A program made the translations under genes and the position numbers. A stretch of 64,000 nt of DNA, taken from positions 41,330-105,329 of the forward strand of contig NXFV01002042.1 of NCBI GenBank assembly GCA_002803225.1. The letters run 5' to 3'. Every line of letters begins with the position of its first letter. Position 1 is the first letter of the stretch. Shown in pieces: positions 25,043-35,465 of this stretch. Origin of the DNA: Gamarada debralockiae. Its lineage: Eukaryota > Ascomycota > Leotiomycetes > Helotiales > Hyphodiscaceae. The notes beneath the pieces were generated by a model, which saw only the letters and a list, made by a program, of their open reading frames with translations, was not told where the DNA came from and did no database searches.

Positions 25043-26046
25043 TGGGATGAAGTGATAGAAAGTGAGATTCAGATTGGCTGTTGGAGTTCTCATTTAGAAT
25101 CGGAGAGTGGGCTATGTACATTGGGGAGTTAGGTAGGAGTTGTGTTGATTATTGACTGGATAGACTTGAATTTTGAGATTGAACTTGCGAGGATTACTGC
25201 AATGTAGATGCTGTTGCGAAGAAGATTATTCATAGCAGGAATTCTGCTTCATGAAACTAGGAAGCAGGCTAATGGCAAGAGGGGAACTCGCAAGATATGA
25301 TTTGCGGCTTGAAGTGACGACGTTCAGGAGAAGTCACCACGTGACCAACAACAGCTTTCACATGGGTTCGCAACTGAGCTTCTGTTTTTCAATTTCAATC
25401 CTTATTAGGATTCTCAGTCTCTATATATTTTTCTAAGCCTCACACATTGATACAGTTGCAGGGCAAATTCAATTGAGTCAAGAAGGAATAGCAAGCCAAG
25501 GGAAACAAAGTTCTGCACTGATAGCTAGGACTGAACGTAATCTGGTGTGGTTTCAAAGTCTTTTGATCTTGACAATGTACAACGTTCTTTGTCAAAAGAG
25601 AGATCCTATTATGAAGGATCCCCGCTTTAGAAGTTGTGTGAAATGCGAAGACAGATACAGACCAAAAGTAGCAGAGAGCATGCCGTGATTGAACTTGAGC
25701 CCCAAGTAGCCTCCTCAGATCTCAAAGCAAATTCACTGAAGTAAACACGCTAGCGCGCCTGTAGTTCCTAAATTCACTATTGCGGGCGTTGGGAGTCTCG
25801 TTCAGGCAGTATAAGAGACTCACTTCTCGACTGTCTCTCCCCTTTCCCTTCCTCTGTCAACAACGTCAACAATTTCAACTTCAATACGAGACCTCAACAT
25901 AACATAACTTAAGCACAACATACTAGAACATCAATGCATTAAAGGCAACTTCTTAAACAAAATCGAATACTTTAACTTCAAGACACTGCCTGAACATCCT
26001 TCACTTCGCCACAAACCATTCCCTCAACCCCAAAACAACATTCAAG
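25043..26046. other. intergenic
   Basis: About 1 kb without a recognisable gene. A TATA-like AGTATAAGAG at 25808-25817 and pyrimidine-rich sequence at 25825-25860 suggest a former promoter for the following secreted-protein relic, with an A/C-rich 5' leader up to 26046. Confidence 0.4.
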
Positions 26047-26571
26047 ATGAAGCTCCACATCACTCTCGTCACCCTTGCGATGGTCTGCATCCAGCAGGCT
26101 CTCGCACAGACCGTCACTGCTTCACTCTATGCTCTCGCCTGGAAACCCAATGCCCAACATCACCCACGTAACTTTTCCCTTTCACTTCTAATATCATCAA
26201 CTTCAATAGCTCAGGTTGAATCACCAACTGAGCTTCGATTGATGGATTGAATCGAGAGATCATTTGCTTTACACTCATACTGACATAAGCCTCATCAGTT
26301 TGAAAGTACTGTTGTAGTCCCACCATACGCGAACGCCGACCCATCCAAGGCTATCCAGCAAATCTGGCCTGGCATTGGACTCGTTGACGGTTCTCATCTT
26401 CTGAACAGCATCACGAACCAAGCCGGAACTGGAACTTGGCAATTGACACCTGATTTTGTGACACTCCCATTCATCAGGCTATCAGGATCTTTGCAATATA
26501 GACCTAGCTGCCATGTCCGAGACCAAGGTTTTGAATCACTCAGCACCCATAAAACATTCCTTATTCCGTGA
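26047..26571 (+). pseudogene. frameshifted, 3'-truncated secreted protein gene
   Basis: Exon 1 encodes a clear signal peptide (MKLHITLVTLAMVCIQQALA) and a short mature start. A donor GTAACT lies at 26168 and an acceptor ATCAG at 26294-26298. The second exon reads FESTVVVPPYANADPSKAIQ and IWPGIGLVDGSHLL. This resembles the start of a secreted fungal protein family that I know only as uncharacterised, concanavalin-A-like. The frames do not join: exon 1 ends one base out of phase with exon 2. A single-base loss near 26150 would explain it, because the shifted frame reads PNITH before FES. The reading ends at TGA 26569-26571, far short of a full domain. Convergent RFC3 ends only 62 bp away. Confidence 0.6.
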
Positions 26572-26632
26572 GCCATCCATATAACGCCAGGCTATTATGC
26601 AACACCACATCCCACGTCGCAACTCCTCCAAA

Positions 26633-27982
26633 TCAAGCTTTCACACCATCCATAAGCTCCACTCCGTTTCTAACAACACCCACCACAGCACCAGTCTGAA
26701 CCACCTCTCCACCTCCACCACTCAACCTATATTCCACTTCTGCCAAACCATCTAACCAAGTTATCATAACCGGCGCCGGGACATCCAACTTCGTTAACTC
26801 CTCGCTGAGCGCTGTGATGATATCTGCTAATGCGAGACCTTGATTTGCTTTGAGGGAGTTGATCATTTGCAGGCAGGATGTTACGTCGGTGGTTTTGAGA
26901 AGTGTGTTGAGGATTTTGGAGATATCTTCGGGATGGGGAGAGGCTACGCATTCATAGATCGTGGTTTCGGTGATGAGGTCTCGGACTATGTCTTTTTCGG
27001 CGATTTTGGGCGTGCCTTTGATGTGGAGTGGTGTGCCTATACAGAAAACACATTAGTTTGGTTGTGCGGAGTAGGGGCATGGGAAAGAATTACTGCTTGC
27101 GTGACAAGCTTGTAAAACGTTCAATGCTCGTCTCATATCTCCTTTGCTCAATGTCACCAGCGCATCGGTAGCTTCAGGGCTGGTATGAACGTTCTCCTCC
27201 AGGATAACTTTATCAACTAACACTCTAATATCCCTCTCCTTTAACGGACTGAATCTGAATCTCGTGCATCGACTCAATAACGCTGGACTGAGCTTATGCG
27301 TATAGTTTGCAATGATGCAGAATCTCGTGTTCGCAGTATATTTCTCCATGATCCGTCTCAGAGCCATTTGTGCAGTCGATGTCATGGCATCTGCCTCGTC
27401 CAGAATGATGAGCTTGTATGCCGCAATCGATGTCGATCCGCTGGACGTAGGATTCATTGTGAAGATTTGCTTCGTGCTGGCAAAGGTTTTAATTTGCTCA
27501 CGCACAACTTCGATTCCACGATCATCGGAGGCGTTGAGCTCGAGCACCATTTGTCGCATGTTCTTCGCGCCATAGATTCGACGTGCGAGAGCAAGGATAG
27601 TGGAGGTTTTACCAGTTCCAGGGGGACCGTAGAGGAGGAGGTGGGGAAGTCTCTGCAGACCTTGTCAGTCGAGCAGCTAGCATTCAGAGAGATCCACATA
27701 CATTCGTGTCCACGAACTTGTTGATGGTCGCAAGAATATCTTGATGACCAGAAACATCTTCAAGGGTATCTGGTCGGTATTTTTCGACCCTACCAATTCT
27801 TTTAGCATCTCAATTGCTCCTTCAACACGTCGAAACACGTACCATGGAAGACTGTCTTCAGCCTCGACTGGCAGGTTCGCAGCGCTTCTCTTTCCTTTTG
27901 AATTGGTGTTGTCGGAACTGAACATTATCTCGTCGCGCGCTCGAGGCGCATCAATGTCCATATCATCTTCGTAGTCTGACAT
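26633..27982 (-). CDS. rfc3: replication factor C subunit 3 (clamp loader)
   Basis: AAA+ subunit of the RFC complex that loads PCNA; equivalent to yeast Rfc3 and human RFC5. Four exons: 27982-27843, 27789-27702, 27652-27094 and 27036-26633. Introns are 53, 49 and 57 nt. Product 396 aa. Removing intron 1 restores LPWVEKYRPDT; removing intron 2 restores the Walker A region HLLLYGPPGTGKTS. Walker B is LIILDEADAM, and the SRC arginine-finger motif is LLSRCTRFRF. GDMRRALNVLQ follows in sensor 2. A Ser/Thr-rich insert (MNPTSSGSTSIAA) before Walker B is longer than in yeast. An acidic N-terminal extension of about 40 aa precedes the conserved part. The C-terminal collar domain is in exon 4. Confidence 0.97.
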
Positions 27983-28419
27983 CTTTGCGGGTGTGATACT
28001 TGGTTATGAACTGAGGAGTTGCTGAAGGGAGGGGGGGAGAAAGACGCGTTTTTCGAGGCGCGTAAAGTGCTGCTCCACCTCAGTCACGTGGCGACCTGCC
28101 CAACCTAAACTTTGGTCCCGCATTACAACCCAGTCCAATTCAAAGTGGAAAACAATGACACACTGTGTCACAGTTATTCTGACTTCCAATGAGTCATATC
28201 AGACAATACTTAAAAAAGCCCTAGAATAGTACTTTTGAAGTTGGAATTGAGAAATCGTATGTGGACATTTTCCCAAAAAAGGATTTTGCCATTTTGTGTA
28301 CTAATAAGAGCCCCAATTTCTCTAATATCACTTCCCACGTAGTAGAGCTAATACCTATTTCATAGTTATTGGCCACTAATTCGATAAGCTTTCTATCTCT
28401 TATTATTTTTGCGTTTAAG

Positions 28420-29185
28420 GGATAAGTAAATTAGTAACTAGAAGCCTAGAATTTTCATAATACAAAGCCTAAAAAGTTAGCAATTATATAAGCCTGTAAT
28501 TTAGTAACTAATACCGTATTAATTGGTTTATAAGACTCCAACCCTACTACTAGACCCCCCCCGTTTATAAGACGCTGGAAACACACCAAAATCACCCCTG
28601 CAAATAGGGTCTGCAGTGGTGAAATTTAATGTGCAAGTTAGGGTCTTATAAACCAATTAATACGGTAGCTTAATCTTTTAGCGATCAAGAGCCTGTAAAT
28701 TTAGCAACTGATAGCTTGGAATTTTAGAAATCAAGAGCTTGTTAGTTTAGCGACTAACAGCCTAAAAGTTTAATAATTTAGAGCCTGTAAATTAGCGACC
28801 GGTTATTTGAAATTTTAGCGATTAAGGGCCTGTAAATTAGCGACTAATAGCTTGAAATTTTAGTGATCAAGAGCCTGTAAATTTAGTGACTAATAGCCTA
28901 AAATCTTAGCGACTAAAAGCCTATAAATAAGGAACTGATGGCTTAGAATTTTAGTAATTAAAGGCCTGTAAATTAGCGATTAACAGCTTGAAATTTTAGC
29001 GATCAAGAGCCTATAAATTAGTGACTAATAGCCTAAAATTTTAGTAATTAAGGGCCTATAAATTAGCAACCAACAGCTTAAAATTTTAGTAATTAAGGGC
29101 TTGTAAATTTGCCTTCCAAGTAATAGCTTACTCACTTAAAGCCCAAAGCTTTAATAATCCAATGCCTATAACTTAATAACTAATA
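28420..29185. repeat. AT-rich minisatellite, 45-bp unit made of two ~22-bp half repeats
   Basis: Degenerate tandem array. Units starting near 28691, 28736, 28780, 28826, 28869, 28915, 28960, 29005, 29050 and 29095 alternate two half-repeats close to AGCCTGTAAATTAGCGACTA and AGCTTGAAATTTTAGCGATC. Older, more diverged units lie at 28420-28511. The array is interrupted by an inverted-repeat element at 28512-28667. No coding potential. Confidence 0.85.
28512..28667. mobile_element. 156-bp MITE with 25-bp perfect terminal inverted repeats
   Basis: The ends 28512-28536 and 28643-28667 are exact inverted copies starting TACCGTATTAATTGG. The outermost TA on each side may be a TA target duplication, as in Tc1/mariner/pogo elements. 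The inner motif GTTTATAAGAC occurs a third time at 28563-28573. It is too short for a transposase. It sits inside the minisatellite array. Confidence 0.8.
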
Positions 29186-29478
29186 GCCTGTAGAATCCCT
29201 GATTCTAGGCTTTTATTCACTATTTTTTTATTACTTAGGCATTGAGATAGGGCGTGAGAAAAGCAAAGTCTGTTCTAGTTTTACAAAGGCGGTGAGCGAA
29301 TTCAATTTATTTTTTATTTTATTTTTTAAATTTTTTTTTGGAGGAAAAATGTCCATATACCCTGCCGACAAGGACGTTGACCAACACTAGCGGCTGTCCG
29401 ACCGTTACAGCTAATATATCGACATCTCTTAGGTTTCCATCTGTATCTCTCGAGTAGGAAAGCAATAAGGTTATTAAG

Positions 29479-30168
29479 ATGGAGAATTTCACGTTATTTC
29501 CAAATCTAGCCGTCGAACTACGCCTTAAGATCTGGAGATCTACCCTACCGGGGCCTCGGAATGTTGGCATAAAGATCAGGATTAAGGATGCAGGCTTCGG
29601 CGGCTGGATAGCCAGAAAAAATACTCCTCCTCCGCCAGTGGCCCTTCAAGTCTGCCATGAATCACGCGAGGAGGCTCTGAAATACTATATCCTATCTTTC
29701 GGTACGACAGTTTATCCACCTACGGTATATTTCAACTATCAAATCGACACTCTCTGCTTCGGCGACGGAATTGACAACCAAAACCGGTTTCCCGAAGGTA
29801 CTCCCTATGGCACGGGTGCAAGCGACTACTTGCTCAATCTATGGCATGGAAAAACCTACAACCCCTACGACTCCAAGGCAATACAAGCAGAGGATATTAA
29901 ATATATCACTTTGGATGTTGATGAGAATATCTATAGCAGACCGTCTTTCTGTTGGGAGGAGATTCGTCGCTTTGAGGGATTGGAGAAGTTGCTTGTGGTT
30001 ACTTGGGATCCGGAGGCGAGAGCGGATGAGCTTATGGCTTATTTTAGGACGGCGATGAATACGGTTGCGGAGGCTAATCCTGAATGGGTGGTCCCAAAGA
30101 CTGAGGTTGTGTCTGCTTCGGGCAGAGCGTGGGGCAGTCTTCAGCCGGGACAAGAAGTGTCTATATGA
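29479..30168 (+). CDS. 2EXR domain protein
   Basis: Single-exon gene, 229 aa. The N-terminus FTLFPNLAVELRLKIWRSTL is the hallmark of the fungal 2EXR family (PF20150), with PPVALQVCHESREEALKYY following at about 53-72 and YFNYQIDTLCF at about 86. The family is common in filamentous ascomycetes and often multi-copy. Its role is unknown; the first part is F-box-like. ATG 29479 directly starts the domain. No signal peptide or membrane segment. It lies immediately after AT-rich repeats, which fits an accessory gene. Confidence 0.85.
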   Translation: MENFTLFPNLAVELRLKIWRSTLPGPRNVGIKIRIKDAGFGGWIARKNTPPPPVALQVCHESREEALKYYILSFGTTVYPPTVYFNYQIDTLCFGDGIDNQNRFPEGTPYGTGASDYLLNLWHGKTYNPYDSKAIQAEDIKYITLDVDENIYSRPSFCWEEIRRFEGLEKLLVVTWDPEARADELMAYFRTAMNTVAEANPEWVVPKTEVVSASGRAWGSLQPGQEVSI

Positions 30169-30657
30169 TTTGGTCGCAGCGCTAGATTCTGCAACTTGAA
30201 ATATATTGGATGATCTAGGCTGTCTCTATAATTTCCCAGAGCTCTTTCGCGTGTTAAAAGGGACGACGCCAACAAGATTTAAGCTGAGACCTTAGAAATG
30301 CATACGCCAGTCTCTGACGCAGTAAATTAAGGAGGAGAGTTGGAACATTTTGCAAAATTGGAATACATAGGAAGAGAGAAGAGGGAGAAGTTGAGATGTT
30401 GGCAAGATTCGACATTGGCGCAAGGGCTATTCGAGGGCAGAGGTCGGTGCTGCTCTCCCTAGCTGGAGCCTATGGACTATCCGGGTATGATGTTTGACAA
30501 AATTGGAAAATCCGTGTGGTACAGTGGCAGGAGAATGAATAAAGGTAAGAATTCTATTTCTAGTGAAACAAACTCGATCTGTCATGCTTTGCTGCCTCAA
30601 CGCCTTTAAACATTGGTATCGTCGGAGCGCTTAGAAATCGAATCGAACCCTCGACGC
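30169..30657. other. intergenic
   Basis: About 490 bp between the 2EXR gene and the transporter relic. No gene or repeat recognised. Confidence 0.35.
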
Positions 30658-31700
30658 TTAGACGATATATCTCTCAATAGCATGATCCTCAACTTCACCA
30701 GCAAGTATATCCCCATCCCCCACAGGTGCATAAGAATGTTCCTCTAAATCAGAGTTCCTCCTGGTTATGTAAGTGCGTAATGCCAGCGCCAATATAGCAC
30801 CGAATGCCATCGGTGCAGTGCACACTCCCAGGCCCCGAGGATGGCTAGGCTCATTAACTGCTCTCCACTAAGGCTTTACCCCAGCCGGTGAGAACAGGGT
30901 AGCTAGCTGAGCTGCACGGAACAGCATCGCCAAGACGAGTCCTCTCTTATATCCCGACCGCTCGTTGCCCAACGCCCAAGAAATGGTGATCGTCATGGCA
31001 TCGTAGCATCCTATGCAAGCGGGAAATATGGCAAAATAAGACAACCATTCGCTCCATTCGAAATGGGCAACTAAAGACATGACACTAAATCCCAGGGCGG
31101 AAACAAACATATAAACGACAACAAAGCAGCCCCGTATCTGTACCTTGTCTGACATCCTCGCCACGATGAATATTGAGCAGATAGAAACAAAATATGGGGC
31201 TATCTTTAGGACGTTGAAAATCAAGTGTGATGGGCCCATGTCTGCAAAGACAGTAAAGAAGAAGTATGGCACATAAGCAAAGGATATTTGAGAATTCAAT
31301 GCCAGGTAGCAAGGTGCTGGTGCAGCTGCCGGATTGCAGCAGATGAAGATAGCGACAGAGAGGATATTTTTGGGTTGGAGATCCTACTAGGTTGCGTTTC
31401 TAGTTGGCCTAATAATTTGACTCTTGAACTCTCACGGAAGACAAGACTTCATCGACAGAACTGAAGACTCGTATCCATGGTATGAGGGCGACGAGAAGAC
31501 CGAGCATGCCATCGAAAGCGAAGATAGCTCGCCAATTGAGGCCCCATGTGTCTTTGAGAAAGCCGGCTATGGCTGAGAGGATACCAAGCCAGCGGTTCTT
31601 GCTTGATCCAAGACTATCACTTTCTGAGTAATTATCATCTGGGGAATGAGGAGTTGTAACTAACTCACAGAAGTCCGTATCAATCTTGCCTGTGCGCGTG
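30658..31700 (-). pseudogene. decayed MFS transporter (allantoate-permease-like)
   Basis: Reads from about 31700 down to TAA 30658. Fragments resemble the second half of a Dal5/TNA1-type anion:cation symporter. One is a membrane helix with a GLNWRAIFAFDGMLGLLVAL pattern. Then comes a long frame at 31299-30868 with several helices (LIFNVLKIAPYFVSICSIFI, then GYKRGLVLAMLFRAAQLA), and a hydrophilic tail (RRNSDLEEHSYAPVGDGD). A stop at 30868-30870 separates the helices from the tail, and a stop-rich stretch at about 31390-31420 separates the upstream fragment. The N-terminal half is not found. It is therefore most likely a truncated pseudogene. Confidence 0.65.
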
Positions 31701-32459
31701 GTAGAAAGAAGTAGAAGGTTCTAGTAAGCCAGGGGAGTGACCCAATGAATATTTAATGTTTAGCTTGGTACGATTTACTACGGTAACTCTCAGAATCAAT
31801 CATGGACCAAACATTTTCGATCCCCGTCCCCAAAACACCGTGAAAAGAGTGCTCGCGCGGTAATCGACTTCGAATTCAGACCCTTTATTTCGATGCTGGC
31901 TAGACCCAAGATCAGATTATACTACAGACTTGACACGTGGGCAAATCCCTAACACACCGTCTTACCCCTCAAAAACACCTCACAAGTGCTAAGGTTCGTC
32001 TTAGTACACCATAACGGAAGCGCCTAATCGAATGGGTAACTGCCTCCCGTACGAATCGACTAGTTCCTTGGTCAGAGATAACTGCTCTCCTTAGTTTAGA
32101 TTGTGGGCTTAAAGCCATTCGGACAGCCTTTAAAACAAAAGGATATACACGTCGACCTGTATGATAAAAGCTATCTCTTACATACGAGAATTAATTTCAA
32201 AGACTTTAATTGGCTATAGAGCATGAAGATTGGACAGAAGAGCAATGGTTTTCAGTCCTTTGGAGCAATGAAACTTGGGTGAAGCTTGGAAGATATACTT
32301 GACCTCGAAGAGAAGTGGTCCTGAGAACATATCGTCACTAGATGAATACATGAGAAATCTATTCATTATGTAATTTCGAACACATACAAAACATTGTATA
32401 TAACGCATCTTATTCGTTGTGAACACTCCTAAGATCCTGGTTCCCAACAACACCTCTCA
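31701..32459. other. intergenic
   Basis: About 760 bp downstream of the hydrolase gene and upstream of the transporter relic. I see no gene or tRNA. Confidence 0.35.
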
Positions 32460-33792
32460 TTAAAAGCCATGTTTTGCCAAGAAGTCCGTGATCACTCCAA
32501 ACGAACCCGTTGCATTTAACTGTTACATATCAGCACACGTCTCCAGCAGGCTGGTATTAGGTTCTTACTGAAAGATTGATGCCGTGACCAGAGTCCGGTT
32601 GCATGTAAACTTGCAAGTCTTTCGAATTGGGGAACGTCTTTTCTGCACCGGGGACGAGGATCCCACCGCAGTATCCAGTACAGAATATGAGGTCGTATTC
32701 CCCCGTCATAACTAACACTGGGCCCGTGAAATTCGTTCCCAACGGAGTAATCCCCAAAGTAATGACCTCCATCAGCGCAAAAGGCTGCTTGTTAGCATCC
32801 GCAGCCTTGACAACACCAATATCATAAAATGGCTGCTTGAAGAACCTAGCACTGCATCAGTCTCGACCAACATTCAATCCATTTGGGATCCATATACGTA
32901 GCGATATTCGAAAATATATCAACCCAAGTAATATACCCCCCATCCAGCTGCCTCCATCTCGCCGGGCTCTGTATATTAGCTAACTTCGGCTGCCAACTTA
33001 AGAACGTCTCCGCAGAGCTGGGATTCTCATATCCAATGCCAGTCAGGATCGCGGCGTCGACGAGGCTCTTGTTTGTTGCTAGAACAGCATTTGAAATTAC
33101 GCTACCGAAGCTGTGGCCGAGGAGCACGACGTTCTTGGGTTTTAGGCCGAATTTTCCGGAGCGGATTTGTGCGACGAGTTGTTCGAGGATTGCTTCTTGG
33201 ATTGAGACTTGTGCGACGTAACCGGAAACACTGGGGATTTGCCTGTTAGTAAATGGGAATGGGAGGGGTGGGGAAGGGTAAGACGAACACTGAGGATTCG
33301 GCGAGGCCGAGTCGGTCGTAGTAGAAGACTGAGTGACCTCGAGCTATCGCGTAGTCGACGAAGCTGTAGTTTTCGGGTTCGAACTCGGGATCCCAATAGC
33401 TAACACTACTGTCAGTAACGCACTCGGTGGGCAAATTGGCATAAATACCTTCTGTCAAAGCCAAAGCCATGGGAGGCAAGCAACACCGTCCCACTTCCGC
33501 CACTTGTCGGAGCACAGAATGTTCCTGAGATTTGATAGGATGCGGTCGCAGGGGCGGCTGTTACAATAGGATGAAAAGAGACGTTTGAATCCCACCGACC
33601 AAGATCGGTCGTCAAAGCAGTTGCATCGAAGTTCGTGAACAGTTCCGGAAGAGCCCATATGTAATTGATGGTTGAAGTCGTTACTGGGAGAACATAATCT
33701 TTGCATTGCTTGAATGAAGGTGTGGGGTTTGCAATTGCCAAGTTGACAAGGAGAGCGCCAACGGCAAGACTTTGAAAGGTTGTTGAATGCAT
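32460..33792 (-). CDS. secreted alpha/beta hydrolase
   Basis: Probable extracellular esterase/lipase-type enzyme; substrate unknown. Five exons: 33792-33449, 33399-33289, 33230-32898, 32845-32569 and 32519-32460, giving 374 aa. Introns are 49, 58, 52 and 49 nt. The N-terminus MHSTTFQSLAVGALLVNLAI ending ANPTPS is a signal peptide. The nucleophile elbow is LLGHSFGSV with Ser about 192; SVFYYDRLGLAES precedes it. The acid residue probably lies in VLVMTGEYDLIFC, and the catalytic His in DSGHGINLS near the C-terminus. Exon 3 to 4 splicing (donor GTATAT, acceptor GCTAG) removes a frame conflict and restores DIFSNIATFFKQPFYDIG. The exon 2/3 junction has an alternative acceptor at AACAG that would insert 4 residues. 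Confidence 0.85.
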
Positions 33793-34399
33793 TTTGTTAA
33801 TTGGATGATAGTTATTAGAATATGTCTGACTCAAACTCAACAATGAGGGACATTTCGAGATTTTTATACTACAGTAAATAGCCACTGAAAGTTTCTCAAA
33901 TTCTGAAGCCACAATTCAAGAGTCATACACTTGCATGTACCGAGTGCATGGAAAACCCCAAGTTCGAATTGAGGCTCGTAGTAAACATACTTTATAATCG
34001 TAATCATACGGACCTGTAGCGGCTATATGCAATGATGGACCTCGCTATTGCAGAATCCTTCGTACTGGGGAGGAGAATGATCACTAATCCCAGCACCGAA
34101 AGCATGCTGATTGGACTCAACTCTCGCTTACACCAGGCTTTCCCGAAATGTACAGTAATCTTCCGATTCCGTTCCGGCCGAGAAAGGACTATGTATGGGT
34201 CTGCAGAATTGGTGGAGGCGAGGAAAGACGATTGCGGGATTTGAACTGAGGTTTGGGAGAGCAAAATGAATGCAAATCGAGAATTTGAGTCCCATGAATG
34301 CTACAGCGATATGCTCATGCATAATCTTCATTCACCGCATGCCCATTTACGTACGGGCTGCGTCTGGAGGAACCCAGCCACCCCGTGAGCCCAGACTTT
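33793..34399. other. intergenic
   Basis: About 600 bp, promoter side of the hydrolase and 3' side of the aldo/keto reductase. No gene seen. Confidence 0.35.
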
Positions 34400-35465
34400 T
34401 CAATGGAAGTAGTTAGCGCACACCCCTTTGACTCTCGCCCATCCATCATCAAATGCCTTCAGCACTTCTTCGGGCAACGGTCCCTTCTCCAAATTCGCAA
34501 GATTTTCCTCCAGCTGCTTTGCACTACTTGCGCCAATGATAATTGCATCACTGTTCTCCTTCTTCAGCATCGAATGATTCGTTATCCAACGCAGCGCACA
34601 TTCAGCTTCTGAAAGTCCATGTTTCTTTGCCACAGGGCGCAGAATATCCAGCGCATCGAAATACTCTTCTTTCCAGTACCGGCGGCGATAGTTCTGACCC
34701 TGATTCCTCTTCGGATCAAATCTGCTGCCCTCCTCATGATCTCCTTCCGTCATATCGCGGTGGTAACGATCAGTCAAGTATCCGCCAGCGAGGGGATTGA
34801 ACTCATAGAACGAGATGCCGTATTTGCGAAGACAAGGAAACAGCTCGGGCTCAACGGCTCGATGCAGTGCATTGTACACGCCCTGGTAAGCTGTAGGTTT
34901 GATCCAGCCATTGCGGTCGCAGATCTCAACCATCTGGGCTACTTCCCAGGACATATAATTGCTGATCCCAAAACGCTTGAAGTAACCTTCCTTGTACAGA
35001 TTGTTGACTTCTCTCAGAGTGTCTTCGTACGGCGTACTCCGATCTGGGGCGTGCAAGTACCACATGTCGATTTTGTCTGCTTTGAGAGAGGCCAGGGACC
35101 GCGTGAGAGCTGCTCGTAAATGTTCTGGTCGATGAGTGGTTTTTACATCGGGTCCAAGACCGAGATCAGTTCGGGGGGAGAACTTGGTGTCCATGACGAG
35201 GCCGCGATCCTGCCAATGAAGTTGGCCAAGATATTGCTCGCTACTTCCGCCGCCGTAAACGATGGCGGTATCCAGTTCATTGTGTCCGTGTTTCTGGAAC
35301 ACATCAAGAATGGCAGCACATTCTTCTAGTGAATGAACGCGGGCTTGTTCGGCGCCTGTGAAGAGGTGAGAGGGAGTTCGAAACGGGGGAAGCAGGAATA
35401 CCCTTTTTGCCAAAGGTCATCGCGCCGAACACGATCTTAACGGCGGTCTTTGGAGATTGAGCCAT
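34400..35465 (-). CDS. aldo/keto reductase, AKR7-like
   Basis: NADPH-dependent carbonyl reductase of the group containing aflatoxin-aldehyde reductases; physiological substrate unknown. Two exons: 35465-35402 and 35355-34400, with a 46-nt intron (GTATTC...CACAG). Product 339 aa. Exon 1 supplies the first strand MAQSPKTAVKIVFGAMTFGK, which the downstream exon lacks. Catalytic tetrad residues are visible: Asp and Tyr in LDTAIVYGGG, Lys in MDTKFSP and His in DMWYLHAPD. The cofactor/loop region AYQGVYNALHR and the terminal segment IIGASSAKQLEENL follow. Cytosolic. Confidence 0.92.

Noticed and set aside
28420..29185. Regularly spaced repeats that might suggest a CRISPR array
   Set aside because: Repeats are contiguous and degenerate with no unique spacers, in a eukaryotic genome; it is a minisatellite.
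34200..34270. Possible tRNA T-arm (TTCAAATCCC on the minus strand)
   Set aside because: Flanking bases do not pair as a T stem and no D or anticodon arm can be built.
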